Assembly: GCA_964500895.1 (NCBI GenBank)
Contig: CAZCQP010000006.1
Location: forward strand, 15,210-79,209
Reading direction: 5' to 3'
DNA from: CAZCQP01 sp964500895
Lineage (GTDB): Bacteria > Bacillota > Clostridia > Lachnospirales > JAISER01
DNA: 64,000 nucleotides
Below the pieces are notes generated by a model. It was not told where the DNA came from. It ran no database searches and saw nothing but the letters and a program-made list of their open reading frames with translations. Positions 8,472 to 17,610 of the stretch are shown piece after piece; position 1 is the stretch's first letter, and the number at the start of each line of letters is the position of its first letter. The position numbers were made by a program, and so were the translations under genes.

Positions 8472-9995
8472 CTAGTTCAGTTTGCCCACGGCGGCTTCTG
8501 CGGCAGCCAGAACGCTGCCATCGGCCACCAACTGGGCGGCGGCGGCCATGTCTGGGTACAGCACCCGGTCCGAAGCCATGTAGGACACTTTGTTCCGCAA
8601 AGTTTTGTAAGCGGTTTGGCTGCCTGCCCCCAGCTTGGCTGGGTCTGTAAAATCTGCCGCCTGGGATGCGCACAAAAGCTCAATGCCCAACACCTGTTGC
8701 ACGTGCTTTAAAACCTCCCGTGCTTTGCGGGCGGCAATGGTGCCCATGCTCACATGGTCCTCCTGGTTGGCACAGGTGGGGATAGAATCCACACTGGCAG
8801 GGTGTGCCAGCACTTTGTTTTCAGAGACAAGGGCTGCTGCGGCGTACTGGGGAATCATAAAGCCGCAGTTCACGCCTCCTTTTTCCGTTAAAAACGCCGG
8901 TAGGCCACTGAGGGCGGGGTTTAACAGCCGCTCGATGCGCCGCTCGGATACATTGGCGTATTCTGCCATGGCAATCGCCAGTGTATCCATCGCAATGGCC
9001 ACCGGCTGGCCGTGGAAGTTGCCGCCAGAAATGACGGAAGCTTTGTCCCCGGCGAAAATCAGGGGGTTGTCTGTGGCGGCGTTTAGTTCCGCCTCAATCA
9101 CTTCCGTTATATACTGCAAAGCCGGGCGGCTGGCCCCGTGTATTTGGGGAATGCACCGCAGGGAATAGGCATCCTGCACCCGTTTTTCCCCTTGTTTGGT
9201 GGTTAATCCGCTGCCCTGGCACAGTTTTAAAACATTTTCCGCCACGGCCACTTGCCCTTTTTGGTTTCTGGCTTTGTGCAACCGTAGGTCGTAGGCATCC
9301 ACAATGCCTGAAAGGGTTTCCATGGTTAAAGTGCCCACCACGTCTGCGGTTTTGGCTAAAATGTTGGCATCGTATACCGCCAGCGCTGCCGGGCCCATCA
9401 TGGCACACGTACCGTTAATGAGGGCAAGCCCTTCTTTGGCCCTAAGGGCAATGGGGGCAATCCCCGCTTTGGCCAAGGCTTGTCCACCGGGCATCACCGT
9501 GCCTTTGTACTCTGCTTCTCCTTCGCCCATCATCACCAGTGCCATGTGGGCCAATGGGCATAAATCCCCGCTGGCCCCCACAGAGCCTTTTTCGGGAATG
9601 ATGGGATGCACCCCAGCGTTCAACATGTCCACCAATGTTTGTACCACAGACAAGCGAATGCCGGAAAAGCCTTTGGCCAGGGCATTCACCCGCAGCAGCA
9701 TAATCACCCGCACCACTTCGGTGTCAAAGGGTTTGCCCACACCGCAGCAATCGGAATAAATAAGCCGCACTTGCAAATCCACCAGTTCCTCGTCGGAAAC
9801 AGCCACGTTGCACAAGCTACCAAAGCCTGTATTTAAACCGTAAATCACGTTACCATCGGCAATAAATTTTTCCACTTGCGCCCGGGATGCATTAATTTTC
9901 TCTTTGCCTTCCGGGGAGACTTCCACCGTGGCCCCTTCCCGGGCAACAGCCACGGTTTGTTCCAGTGTTAAACTTTCTCCGTCCAAGTAAATCAT
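8472..9995 (-). CDS. hutH: Histidine ammonia-lyase HutH
   Basis: HutH deaminates L-histidine to urocanate, the first step of histidine degradation. The 507-residue protein has the tripeptide A141-S142-G143 that cyclises to the electrophilic MIO cofactor, in the context GSVGASGDLCPLAHMAL, plus NGTCAMMG, HGQPVAIAMD and the tail motif around QEDHVSMG. AAGGAGG precedes the ATG. It lies 45 bases after hutI on the same strand, while hutU and ftcD lie 20 kb away on the other strand. Confidence 0.97.
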   Translation of the reverse strand: MIYLDGESLTLEQTVAVAREGATVEVSPEGKEKINASRAQVEKFIADGNVIYGLNTGFGSLCNVAVSDEELVDLQVRLIYSDCCGVGKPFDTEVVRVIMLLRVNALAKGFSGIRLSVVQTLVDMLNAGVHPIIPEKGSVGASGDLCPLAHMALVMMGEGEAEYKGTVMPGGQALAKAGIAPIALRAKEGLALINGTCAMMGPAALAVYDANILAKTADVVGTLTMETLSGIVDAYDLRLHKARNQKGQVAVAENVLKLCQGSGLTTKQGEKRVQDAYSLRCIPQIHGASRPALQYITEVIEAELNAATDNPLIFAGDKASVISGGNFHGQPVAIAMDTLAIAMAEYANVSERRIERLLNPALSGLPAFLTEKGGVNCGFMIPQYAAAALVSENKVLAHPASVDSIPTCANQEDHVSMGTIAARKAREVLKHVQQVLGIELLCASQAADFTDPAKLGAGSQTAYKTLRNKVSYMASDRVLYPDMAAAAQLVADGSVLAAAEAAVGKLN

Positions 9996-10040
9996 TTAAG
10001 TGCCTCCTTGTGTGGTTGTATTTTGAGTGAAGCTGAACAG

Positions 10041-11294
10041 TTATGCCACAACTTCACCGTTTTTAATCACGGTTTCCACTGGGGAAACCCCCAGCCTGTA
10101 AACGGCATCTTCAAATTGGGGCACGTGCCAAATTTGCACATCTGCCAGTTTGCCCGGCTCTAAGGTGCCTCGGTCATGGGAAAGCCCCAGTGCTTTAGCA
10201 CCGCCGATGGTGGCAGCCAACAATGCTTCCGCTGGTGTCATGGCGTGGCGGCGGGTGGCCAGCATCATCACAAAGGCCATGGATTCCACCCACACGCCTG
10301 GGTTGCAGTTGGTGCCCAGGGCTAAGGTTAGCCCGGCATCCAACATGGGCCGTGGGTTAAAAGGTTTGGGGTGGTTCACGGCAAAGTCTGTGGTGGGCAG
10401 CACAACACCGGTGACCCCGGCTTTCACCATCTTTTCAATGGCGGCGGGTGGGGTGTAGTTTAAGTGGTCGGCGGACACCATGCCCATGTCTGCGGCCAAG
10501 TCTGAACCGCCTATGTAGGAATAGCCGTCTGTATGGATTTTAGGCTTTAGCCCCGCATCCAGCCCTGCTTTTAGGATGGTTTCGCATTCTTTGGCATCGT
10601 AGAAGCCATCGTCGCACCAAATGTCGCAAAATACGGCCAGCCCGGAAGCGGCTACGGCAGGGATGGATTCTTTCAGCAGAAGCTCTATGTACTGGGCTTT
10701 GGGCATGTTGGCAGGCCAGGCGTGGGCACCTAAAAAAGTGGGCATAATGTCCACAGGGAAGTTTTTGGCCAGCCGCTGAATCACCCGCAGCTGCTTCATT
10801 TCATCTTCCACATTCAGGCCGTAGCCAGACTTGATTTCAATGGTGGTGGTGCCATTTTGAATCATGGCGGAAAGCCGGGCGGCAGACTGGGCGTACAGCG
10901 CGTCCTCGCTGGCTTCCCTGGTCATGGCCATAGAGGCTTCCAACCCGGTTAAAGGGCAAGCTTTTTGAATGGCTTCCGGGTCGTTGGTGGTAAGCCGAAC
11001 TGCATACTCTGCCCGACGGCTTCCCCCAAACACCAGATGGGTGTGGCAGTCTACAAAGCCGGGCACTACCGTTTTACCGGTGGCATCAATCACTTTGGCC
11101 AGTGTGGTATCACACTGTTTGGCCACGGTGTCTTTGCTTCCCACGGCTACAATGCGGTTGCCTTGAATGGCTACGCAGCCCCCTTCAATAATGCCCAGGG
11201 GGTTGCCCGGGGCAGGCACGCAGGTAACCAATTGCCCAGCGTTGGTAATAAGGGTGCCGGCTTGCACTTGTGTGGTTGACGGTGCATTGTCCAT
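10041..11294 (-). CDS. hutI: Imidazolonepropionase HutI
   Basis: HutI opens the ring of 4-imidazolone-5-propanoate to give N-formimino-L-glutamate. The 417-residue amidohydrolase has the metal ligands H84-T-H86 (GFVDCHTHLVFGG), the active-site stretch IKSGYGLNVEDEMKQLRV, and later HTDGYS and the LPTTDF/NCNPG regions. It is the first gene of a minus-strand run hutI-hutH-ridA-smc-ftsY. The start is supported by GAAGGAAGG about 9 bases upstream. Confidence 0.97.
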   Translation of the reverse strand: MDNAPSTTQVQAGTLITNAGQLVTCVPAPGNPLGIIEGGCVAIQGNRIVAVGSKDTVAKQCDTTLAKVIDATGKTVVPGFVDCHTHLVFGGSRRAEYAVRLTTNDPEAIQKACPLTGLEASMAMTREASEDALYAQSAARLSAMIQNGTTTIEIKSGYGLNVEDEMKQLRVIQRLAKNFPVDIMPTFLGAHAWPANMPKAQYIELLLKESIPAVAASGLAVFCDIWCDDGFYDAKECETILKAGLDAGLKPKIHTDGYSYIGGSDLAADMGMVSADHLNYTPPAAIEKMVKAGVTGVVLPTTDFAVNHPKPFNPRPMLDAGLTLALGTNCNPGVWVESMAFVMMLATRRHAMTPAEALLAATIGGAKALGLSHDRGTLEPGKLADVQIWHVPQFEDAVYRLGVSPVETVIKNGEVVA

Positions 11295-11364
11295 ATGCTA
11301 TTCCTTCCTTCGCTCCAATTTTCTGAAATTGCTATGGGCCAAACATCTTGTCATACATGGGTTT

Positions 11365-11393
11365 ATTTTAACGCAAACGGCCGGTTTTTACAA
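11365..11393 (-). promoter_or_regulatory. Candidate sigma-A promoter for hutI-hutH
   Basis: Read on the minus strand, TTGTAA (11393-11388) and TAAAAT (11370-11365) are separated by exactly 17 bases, about 70 bases before the hutI start. No operator is obvious; the GntR-type sites seen before the glutamate mutase operon are not present here. Confidence 0.45.
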
Positions 11394-11451
11394 TACAAGC
11401 CAGAAATTAATGAATCAGAAAATTGTGCACAAGCCGACAAAAAGGCATAAA

Positions 11452-11487
11452 AAATCCTTCCATGTCTATGTGGGCATGGAAGGATTT
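11452..11487 (-). terminator. Rho-independent terminator of the coiled-coil gene
   Basis: A perfect 13-bp stem (arms 11452-11464 and 11475-11487) lies eight bases after the stop of the 253-residue gene. On the minus strand it is followed by TTTTATGCCTTTTTG, a fair U-rich tail. Confidence 0.75.
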
Positions 11488-11494
11488 GAAGGGT

Positions 11495-12256
11495 TTATTG
11501 CTTCTTATCTGCTGCGGGTTGCTGGTTTGGGGTGTTGTTGGAACTGTCAATAGAGGTGGGCGTGTTTGGTGTTTCGGCCTGGGCACCATCGTTAGAGGTG
11601 CTTGTATCAGACATGGCTTGGGAAGCCTCATGGATGTCTTTCACCGCTTGCCCCATGTTTTTAGAAGCCTTATCTACCCCTTCTTTAAGTTTGCCAAGGT
11701 GTTGTTCCTTTTTTGCAGTGTTGACGCCCCGGCTTTTGTCCATCTTGATTTCAGATGTCAGCACATTGGCTTCCCCTCGAAGTTGCACTTTCTGTGCATT
11801 GGCACTTTGCAGGTTTTTTAAGCCCCTATCTGCTTCCAGCATAGCCTTTGCATTAAAGCTTAAATCCAGAACCACACCCTCTTCGGTGCTTCCCTTTTCG
11901 TTGACATCAGATTTGCTTTTAGAACCTTTGCCTTGCCCCTTTTTATTTTGCTCCAGCACAGACTCAGACATTTGGTCTATCTTTGCTTTTTCAATTTCCT
12001 TCAGTTGCTTTTCCAATTCCTCAATTTTGCTTTTCTTGGTTTCGGCATCGTAATGGTCGTTTTCGTTTACCTTTTGGATTTGCTTTTGAATGTTTTCAAG
12101 CATTTTGTCGTAGCGTGCGCTTAACGCCAAAGATAGGCTGGAGCCACTGGGGCTACCTGTGTTTCCCGTTTTGGTTTCACCGGCCTTTTTTGCAACTGTA
12201 CCCATGTGGCCAAAACCGCTGCCTGTTGATGCAAAAGGGATTTTTTGTACTGTCAT
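11495..12256 (-). CDS. Hypothetical coiled-coil protein, likely BlaI-controlled
   Basis: I do not recognise a family. The 253-residue product has a Gly/Ser/Thr-rich N-terminus, a charged heptad-like helix (about 50-95, IEELEKQLKEIEKAK), a Lys/Gly/Ser-rich linker, a second helical part (about 135-210) and a disordered tail rich in Thr, Ser, Asn and Gln. There is no signal peptide or membrane segment. The second ATG (12256) is chosen because AAGGAGG is six bases before it; 12262 is too close. Its promoter region repeats, as a perfect palindrome, the block found before the nearby blaI-like gene, so it is probably a target of that repressor. Some resemblance to FlxA-like coiled-coil proteins is possible but weak. 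Confidence 0.7.
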   Translation of the reverse strand: MTVQKIPFASTGSGFGHMGTVAKKAGETKTGNTGSPSGSSLSLALSARYDKMLENIQKQIQKVNENDHYDAETKKSKIEELEKQLKEIEKAKIDQMSESVLEQNKKGQGKGSKSKSDVNEKGSTEEGVVLDLSFNAKAMLEADRGLKNLQSANAQKVQLRGEANVLTSEIKMDKSRGVNTAKKEQHLGKLKEGVDKASKNMGQAVKDIHEASQAMSDTSTSNDGAQAETPNTPTSIDSSNNTPNQQPAADKKQ

Positions 12257-12281
12257 GGTCATCCTCCTTGATTATTAATGT

Positions 12282-12350
12282 AAAACAAATGTAGTTATAA
12301 GGGGTATAACTACATTTGTTTTAACCTCTATTTTATATCGGTGTTTACAG
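12282..12350 (-). promoter_or_regulatory. Promoter/operator of the coiled-coil gene: perfect palindrome resembling a BlaI box
   Basis: AAAACAAATGTAGTTATA at 12282-12299 and its exact complement at 12305-12322 form an 18-bp inverted repeat around a 5-base centre. Each arm contains ACAAATGTA, close to the TACAnATGTA core of bla/mec operators. On the minus strand a TATAAAAT-like -10 element lies just upstream (about 12336). The block CCGATATA..AA..GAG.GTT.AAACAAA.GTAGTTA recurs before the blaI-like gene at 14200-14245. The hairpin could also end blaR1 transcription, but it lacks a clear T-run. Confidence 0.65.
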
Positions 12351-12371
12351 CAAAATAATTTAGAAGATTTT

Positions 12372-13739
12372 TTAAAGTTTACCGCTTATGGCTAAAAACA
12401 GATGCTCCAAATCATTGCGGTTGGATAACTTTTCTGTAAAATACCTGGGCATATCCTTTGTGAAAAGTTCATGGGCAGAAAAGTGATAATTGGTGCCATT
12501 TATAAATTCAAAGGGGTGAGAGGTGTAATCAAAGTTTTTGGAACTGAGAACCACGGTGTCATAGCCGGTACTTGCATAATCCCCCAGCAATGCACGTAAG
12601 GCCAATTGATCCACATAAATTGTATCGTTTTCTATAGCATAAATGTTAGGGTAAACCGTGGGGTCGATGGTTTGAAAGGTGGAATAATCGGGTTGGGTTA
12701 AGAGAATTTCAAACACAGCGTTATAGTTTTGGTTTAGGTTCAGATGGTTTGTATAAACAAAATGAACGGCTGTGTTCACCGTCATGCATAAAATGACCAC
12801 GAATGTAGCCAAAGGGGTAACGTTGTGGCGGATAGGGTTAAAACGGTAAAGCCCTTCTATGCGGTCTTTTAATATGGTGTAAGCATCCGAAAAACCGTAG
12901 CCCAAGCCCGCAACAGAATGCCTGCTGGAACAGCCTTTTAACAATAACTGCCCATAGCGCTCCTTGGAATGGCCTTGAACCCCCATCACCTGGCTATCGC
13001 ACAATAATTCCGTATCCCGCCTGAAATGTTTGAGGAACACCCCCATTACAGGATTGAACCACATGAAGCATTCCAAAAAATGCAGCAAACGAAATTTCAC
13101 CGTATCCCCGTTTTGAATGTGGCTCAATTCATGCAAAAGCATGAGGTAAAGCTCTTGGTGCGTAAATTTTTCTTGGTAATTTTGGGGCAGCAAAATGCAG
13201 GAGGTTACCATGCCGTAGGATACAGGTGTATCTATGTATGCCGCAATGCTAACCCTTATTTCTCTTTTAATGCCTAAAGCGGCCTTGGCTTTTGATAATA
13301 AGTTTTTATGGTCATTGAAGGGAGGCATGTATTTAAAGGATTGCTGTATTTTCCAATTTAAAATAAAGTAGCCGGCCATTTTATAGATGACAACCGATAG
13401 CCATAAAAGGGCCAAAAAGCAAGCCGCAACATACAAATAAGGGGCATAAGGTTTGTCTGTATACAACATGGCAAACAGCGGGCTTGTGAAGTAATGGTTA
13501 ACCTCTAGGTTTGCAAGTACAAAGCTTAGAAGCAATACATACCAGCAGTAATAATTGGCTTGGACATGGCGGTTGATGTGCTTACTTTTTTTAACACACT
13601 GTATCATGCCATAAATAAGGTTAAAGTAGAAGGCAATACAAAGCCATTTCACTACCAACAGCAGCAGCATAAAAAAGAAAGCCGGCAGTACAGCATGTTG
13701 AAGCATCAATGCCCGAAGGTGCATGACAAGGTTATCCAT
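12372..13739 (-). CDS. BlaR1/MecR1-like M56 family sensor metalloprotease
   Basis: This 455-residue membrane protein has three N-terminal hydrophobic segments (about 15-45, 64-80, 103-125), a cytoplasmic zinc protease domain with HELSH at 203-207, and another transmembrane segment near 312-335. The ~120-residue extracellular C-terminus is not a penicillin-binding domain: it is too short and no SxxK/KTG pattern is visible, so the ligand is probably not a beta-lactam. In the family, ligand sensing triggers cleavage of the cognate BlaI-type repressor. It follows blaI after one base, so the two are cotranscribed. Confidence 0.85.
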   Translation of the reverse strand: MDNLVMHLRALMLQHAVLPAFFFMLLLLVVKWLCIAFYFNLIYGMIQCVKKSKHINRHVQANYYCWYVLLLSFVLANLEVNHYFTSPLFAMLYTDKPYAPYLYVAACFLALLWLSVVIYKMAGYFILNWKIQQSFKYMPPFNDHKNLLSKAKAALGIKREIRVSIAAYIDTPVSYGMVTSCILLPQNYQEKFTHQELYLMLLHELSHIQNGDTVKFRLLHFLECFMWFNPVMGVFLKHFRRDTELLCDSQVMGVQGHSKERYGQLLLKGCSSRHSVAGLGYGFSDAYTILKDRIEGLYRFNPIRHNVTPLATFVVILCMTVNTAVHFVYTNHLNLNQNYNAVFEILLTQPDYSTFQTIDPTVYPNIYAIENDTIYVDQLALRALLGDYASTGYDTVVLSSKNFDYTSHPFEFINGTNYHFSAHELFTKDMPRYFTEKLSNRNDLEHLFLAISGKL

Positions 13740-13740
13740 T

Positions 13741-14130
13741 TTATTTAACTTTCTTTTTCTCCAATATGTGCTTTAAGTCGGCAATTTCGTCCTGGGTCAG
13801 TTGGTTGTTTTCCAAAAACATGGCAAACATTTTTTTAAGGTTATTCTCATAGTACAAATGCAGAAATTGTTTGCTTTCCTCTAAAACACATTCCGATTGG
13901 GATACAATGGGCCGATAGTAATACAGTTTGGCATTGTTTTCATCCACAGTAAAAGCCACAGCTTTTTTGGCTATAAGCCGCCGCAACAGGGTTTTAATGG
14001 TGGTCACCTCAAGGTCTTTTTCTTTTTGCACTTTCTCCACAATCTCCGCAGCGGTGGCCGGGGAATGCTCCCATAGTTTATTCATAATAAGCCATTCACT
14101 TTCGGATATTTTGGGTAACTTTTTATACAT
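13741..14130 (-). CDS. BlaI/MecI/CopY family transcriptional repressor
   Basis: The 129-residue protein has the winged-helix domain of the BlaI family (ISESEWLIMNKLWEHSP, then EVTTIKTLLRRLIAKKAV) and a C-terminal dimerisation helix bundle. The ATG at 14130 is chosen because AGGAGGG lies about 6 bases before it; the frame is open further up but without a ribosome binding site. It should bind dyads at 14200-14214 (its own promoter) and 12282-12322 (the coiled-coil gene) and be inactivated through the adjacent M56 protease. Confidence 0.9.
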   Translation of the reverse strand: MYKKLPKISESEWLIMNKLWEHSPATAAEIVEKVQKEKDLEVTTIKTLLRRLIAKKAVAFTVDENNAKLYYYRPIVSQSECVLEESKQFLHLYYENNLKKMFAMFLENNQLTQDEIADLKHILEKKKVK

Positions 14131-14199
14131 GATAACCCTCCTGCACCACGTAAAAATGCCTGGCCACCAATTTTGCAACTGCCTGTGTGGATGGCCGTT

Positions 14200-14245
14200 T
14201 AACTACGTTTGTTTGAACGCTCACTTTGTATATCGGCAGTTATAA
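14200..14245 (-). promoter_or_regulatory. blaI promoter region with BlaI-type half-site
   Basis: TAACTACGTTTGTTT (14200-14214) matches the operator arm at 12307-12321 at 14 of 15 positions. The upstream sequence on the minus strand (CCGATATACAAAG) matches the -10 region there. The shared 45-bp block points to common control and autoregulation. Confidence 0.6.
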
Positions 14246-14293
14246 CAAAAATGTTAGTTTCTTTTTGCAGCGGTAATGCAGCCCAAAACATGT

Positions 14294-14326
14294 AAAAAGC
14301 CGGTATAGTGTGTGGCTATACCGGCT
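14294..14326 (-). terminator. Terminator of the SLH-domain protein gene
   Basis: AGCCGGTATAG (14298-14308) pairs with CTATACCGGCT (14316-14326), an 11-bp perfect stem. On the minus strand it is followed by TTTTT. It lies 18 bases after the stop codon. Confidence 0.85.
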
Positions 14327-14344
14327 GCTGCTGAGCATGTTTGC

Positions 14345-17260
14345 CTATTCTTCAGGTGTCGCTTCAGGAAGGGTTATGCCCATAAAAAGTATTATTCCGC
14401 TGACTCCTTCGCTGGGGTAGAATGGTACATTGGGGTCTAACTTTTGCACCACAATGGTGCCGCCGGGCTTAAGGTTTGTGCCGTTAGGGTTATAGAACAC
14501 AATGGGTTCCAGCGTATCCAATGTGGAGTCTGGGTGGGCACCATGGAAGCTGAAGATGCCTTCATCCATGTTGGCAAAAAGGGTGATGCGGTAGTAGAGG
14601 TTCACGACTTCTAACGGTGCATCTGCCAAACCGGTGTCTGCAAATTGCTCCTGGGCCAGCACCCACTGGAAAGCGCCGTCATCGGTTGGTTCTGGTTGTG
14701 TGCGGTAGTAGTTCAACAGTTCGGTAAAAACCTGTGTTCCGCCGGTTTGCTGCTTTAAGTATTCCGCAAATATGCCGGATAAAGAATATCCCAATAAATT
14801 GCTGCCTAGGGTGTTATCATCTTCATGAAAGCCGTAAAGAGAGCGGCCGTTACGCACCCCCTCGGTGCCATACAGGTTATAGTATTTCACACGTGGGATA
14901 AGCACACTGTTGGGGTATACAATTTCTTCCGCTGCCATAGACATGGCCTCGTTTAACCACGCTGGCATAAGCCTTTCAACAATGTAGGGGCTCATGATCA
15001 TTGCGGAATCATTAATCAAATGCTGTAGTTCATGGAACAACACGGAATAACTGTTTGTGACACCTCTGCCGGGATAAAAAATCAAGGGATACGTATCAAT
15101 ATGTATGATGGCGGCATGATTTGCTTCGGGATTAAAATCCCAAGGATTGAAATAGCCGCCTATATATCCGCTGGTGCCAGCAGGGTCAAAGTTATCTTGA
15201 ATGTCATAAAGCAAAATATTCAGCATTCCATCGTTAGCAGGGTTATATAAGTCTCCGAAAACGTCAATGACCAGCCCAGATTTTTGGTCATACTCATTGG
15301 CAATTTGCACTGCCATGGCGGAGGTCACCACATAATCGGCATCAAAAACATCTGCCCAAACATAGCAATGTTCGCCCTTTACCAGAAGCTCAAAGGGCTT
15401 ATCTTCCATATTTTCTAATGTGTTATCCAAAAATGCATGTTTTAACACCTTAAAAGTCTTCACATCCCCTACAGCGCTGGAGGTGGTGGTGCTATAAGGC
15501 TGGGGCTTGGACGCAAGGCTTGCCTTCAATTGGCTAAGGTCTGCCCGGGGGCTAAAAGGTATGGCATAAGGCTCCGAGGGTTCGGGTGCCATGCGTTTGC
15601 CGGAAGCAGGTGGGGTTGTTACAATGCCTTCAAGGGGGCCGGTTGGCAGTTCCAAGACAGGCATATCGTACCATTCTGATGAAAAAAGATTAGAAATCAT
15701 CACGTAGTCGCCGGAAATGCCATCGGAGGCATCCAAATCAAACATCACCATTATATCGCAGGTAGCGGTTTTGCCGCCGTCTTCTGTGGTGGCAGTGATG
15801 GTAGCAGTACCGAAGTCTAACGCTTTAACAGTGCCGGTATCGTCTACGGCTACCACATCGGGGTTGCTGGAATGCCAAGCAATGGTCTTGTTTTTGGCAT
15901 TGCTGGGTGTAATGACGGGTTCAAACAGATATTTCTGCCCCACGCCCAGATACATGAAGGATTGATCCAGGGCAATGCTTTCAACAGGTACATTATTGTT
16001 GGAAGATGAACCACCTTTGTGGGGGCCGTTGCTTCTTGGGCTGGAAACGGAAGATACAGTGCTTTTGGTACCGTCCGGCAGGGTTACGTCCTTCACGCCA
16101 GAAGCGACGGTGACGGTATCGGGACTATTGCCTTTAATAACAGTGCCCGAAGCGTTTATGTGCACATTGCTAATGGTACCTTTATTTTCTACGGTTACTT
16201 GTGCATTGGCTGTCAGATTTTTCACTTTGCTGGCACTGTCCAGGGTAAGGGTTGCCCCTTTGCCTTCAATAACCAGGTTTTGAACGTTGGCGCCCACAGC
16301 ATTAACCTTTGTGCCCGCCATAACGGTCAGGTTTTGCACGGAACCAGACACAAACAGTGTACCGGCCTCCATGGCCAGGGTGTCTACAACAGCATTCTCT
16401 TGTATTTTTACCGAAACGGGGCCGTTGTTTTTAGCCACCACAAGGTGGGCAATGTGGGAATTACCCCTAATGATAACAGAATCTTTTCCGCCGCCCCGGA
16501 CAATCACCGTGCCTGCCACGGTTACGCTGTCTAAGACCACCTCACCATTGCCTACGCCTTCGGCAATCATTAAGTCGCCGCCGACAGTCATGTCTTTAAG
16601 CACGGCGCCGGAAGTGTTTACCAGCACACCGCTGGCGGTATCTTTGGAATAGCTACCGGCATGGTTCAAATACCCTTCCACAGCGTTGTCCAAAATGGCC
16701 AACACTTCGGCTCTGGTAATGTTGGCATCAAAGGCAAAGTTGCCTTTAAAAACCCCTTCCAGATACCCGTGGGCAGCCATGCCGTTTACAGATTGCACGG
16801 CCCAATCTGGTATGTATTCGTTGGCATAAGCCTGCTTGGTACTTTCGGGTACCCCCAGCGCCACAGCCAATGCCCGTAGGGCTTCAGCCCGGGTTATGTT
16901 GGCGTTTGGCCGCATGGTGCCGTCTGGGTAGCCTGCAAAAACATTTGCGGCGGCAGCTTTAAGCAGGGGTTCTGTGTACCAGGCGCTTTTTTCCAAGTCT
17001 TCGTATTGGTTGGACGCTGTGTCTAAATAGCCCATTAAGCGTTCTAAAATAACGGAAATTTCAGCACGGGTGATTTTACCATCCGGCTTGAAACTGCCAT
17101 CGGGGTACCCGCTGATAACCCCGTAACTGACAAAGTTGTTCACCGCTCCTTGCGCCCAGTGCCCGGAAATGTCAGTAAATTCTGCGGCATAGGCGGTTTG
17201 GCCAAACAGGCCCAAAAACATGGCCGCAGATAGCAACATTGCTAAAAATCGTTTGCGCAT
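14345..17260 (-). CDS. SLH-domain surface protein with beta-helix, Big2 and zinc metallopeptidase regions
   Basis: The 971-residue preprotein starts MRKRF with a signal peptide ending near TAYA (about residue 26). Three SLH repeats (about 27-190) would anchor it to the cell wall. Residues ~205-390 are short Val/Ile/Gly repeats with the look of a parallel beta-helix. A Ser/Asn linker and a Big2 Ig-like domain (about 430-515) follow. The C-terminal ~380 residues hold HELQH at 743-747 and a downstream WLNEAMSMAAEE, as in M30-like gluzincins, so it is probably a cell-bound protease. The ATG at 17260 has GGAGG seven bases upstream, better than the ATG at 17272. Confidence 0.88.
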   Translation of the reverse strand: MRKRFLAMLLSAAMFLGLFGQTAYAAEFTDISGHWAQGAVNNFVSYGVISGYPDGSFKPDGKITRAEISVILERLMGYLDTASNQYEDLEKSAWYTEPLLKAAAANVFAGYPDGTMRPNANITRAEALRALAVALGVPESTKQAYANEYIPDWAVQSVNGMAAHGYLEGVFKGNFAFDANITRAEVLAILDNAVEGYLNHAGSYSKDTASGVLVNTSGAVLKDMTVGGDLMIAEGVGNGEVVLDSVTVAGTVIVRGGGKDSVIIRGNSHIAHLVVAKNNGPVSVKIQENAVVDTLAMEAGTLFVSGSVQNLTVMAGTKVNAVGANVQNLVIEGKGATLTLDSASKVKNLTANAQVTVENKGTISNVHINASGTVIKGNSPDTVTVASGVKDVTLPDGTKSTVSSVSSPRSNGPHKGGSSSNNNVPVESIALDQSFMYLGVGQKYLFEPVITPSNAKNKTIAWHSSNPDVVAVDDTGTVKALDFGTATITATTEDGGKTATCDIMVMFDLDASDGISGDYVMISNLFSSEWYDMPVLELPTGPLEGIVTTPPASGKRMAPEPSEPYAIPFSPRADLSQLKASLASKPQPYSTTTSSAVGDVKTFKVLKHAFLDNTLENMEDKPFELLVKGEHCYVWADVFDADYVVTSAMAVQIANEYDQKSGLVIDVFGDLYNPANDGMLNILLYDIQDNFDPAGTSGYIGGYFNPWDFNPEANHAAIIHIDTYPLIFYPGRGVTNSYSVLFHELQHLINDSAMIMSPYIVERLMPAWLNEAMSMAAEEIVYPNSVLIPRVKYYNLYGTEGVRNGRSLYGFHEDDNTLGSNLLGYSLSGIFAEYLKQQTGGTQVFTELLNYYRTQPEPTDDGAFQWVLAQEQFADTGLADAPLEVVNLYYRITLFANMDEGIFSFHGAHPDSTLDTLEPIVFYNPNGTNLKPGGTIVVQKLDPNVPFYPSEGVSGIILFMGITLPEATPEE

Positions 17261-17272
17261 ACAATCCTCCAT

Positions 17273-17610
17273 TCATACATTCTTCTAACAAAATACCATA
17301 ACAAAAGTATAGCCCAGCGCATTGTTTAAAGTCAATATGAACTTTATTGATTATTTTTAAACAGTTTGAACACATTTACGGCAAATTAAGTCATAAGGTG
17401 CATTCTAAAAATGGCAAACATTCATTTAAGGTATTGCTAATTTTTGACAGCGGGAATATACTTAGTCCAGGTAGGGATCTACATTTTATTAAAAAACCAA
17501 GACATAGAATGGGACACAATCGCCGACAATATGAATGTACAATTTGATTGCTTGCCTAAATTACTGGCAAATTGATTGAATACAGGTTCTAAAAAAATGG
17601 AGGAGAAGCA
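17273..17610. promoter_or_regulatory. AT-rich divergent intergenic region with candidate sigma-28-type promoter
   Basis: This 338-bp stretch separates the divergent surface protein and chemoreceptor genes. GCCGACAA at 17522-17529 matches the sigma-28 (SigD) -10 consensus GCCGATAA at seven of eight positions, but the -35 fifteen bases upstream is CATA (17503-17506) rather than TAAA. Such a promoter would suit a chemoreceptor gene. The string TGAATACAGG near 17577 also occurs before comFB (near 1718). Nothing else is evident. Confidence 0.35.

Noticed and set aside
12372..14130. Beta-lactam resistance regulation
   Set aside because: The pair is BlaI/BlaR1-like, but the sensor lacks a penicillin-binding domain and no beta-lactamase or PBP is linked.
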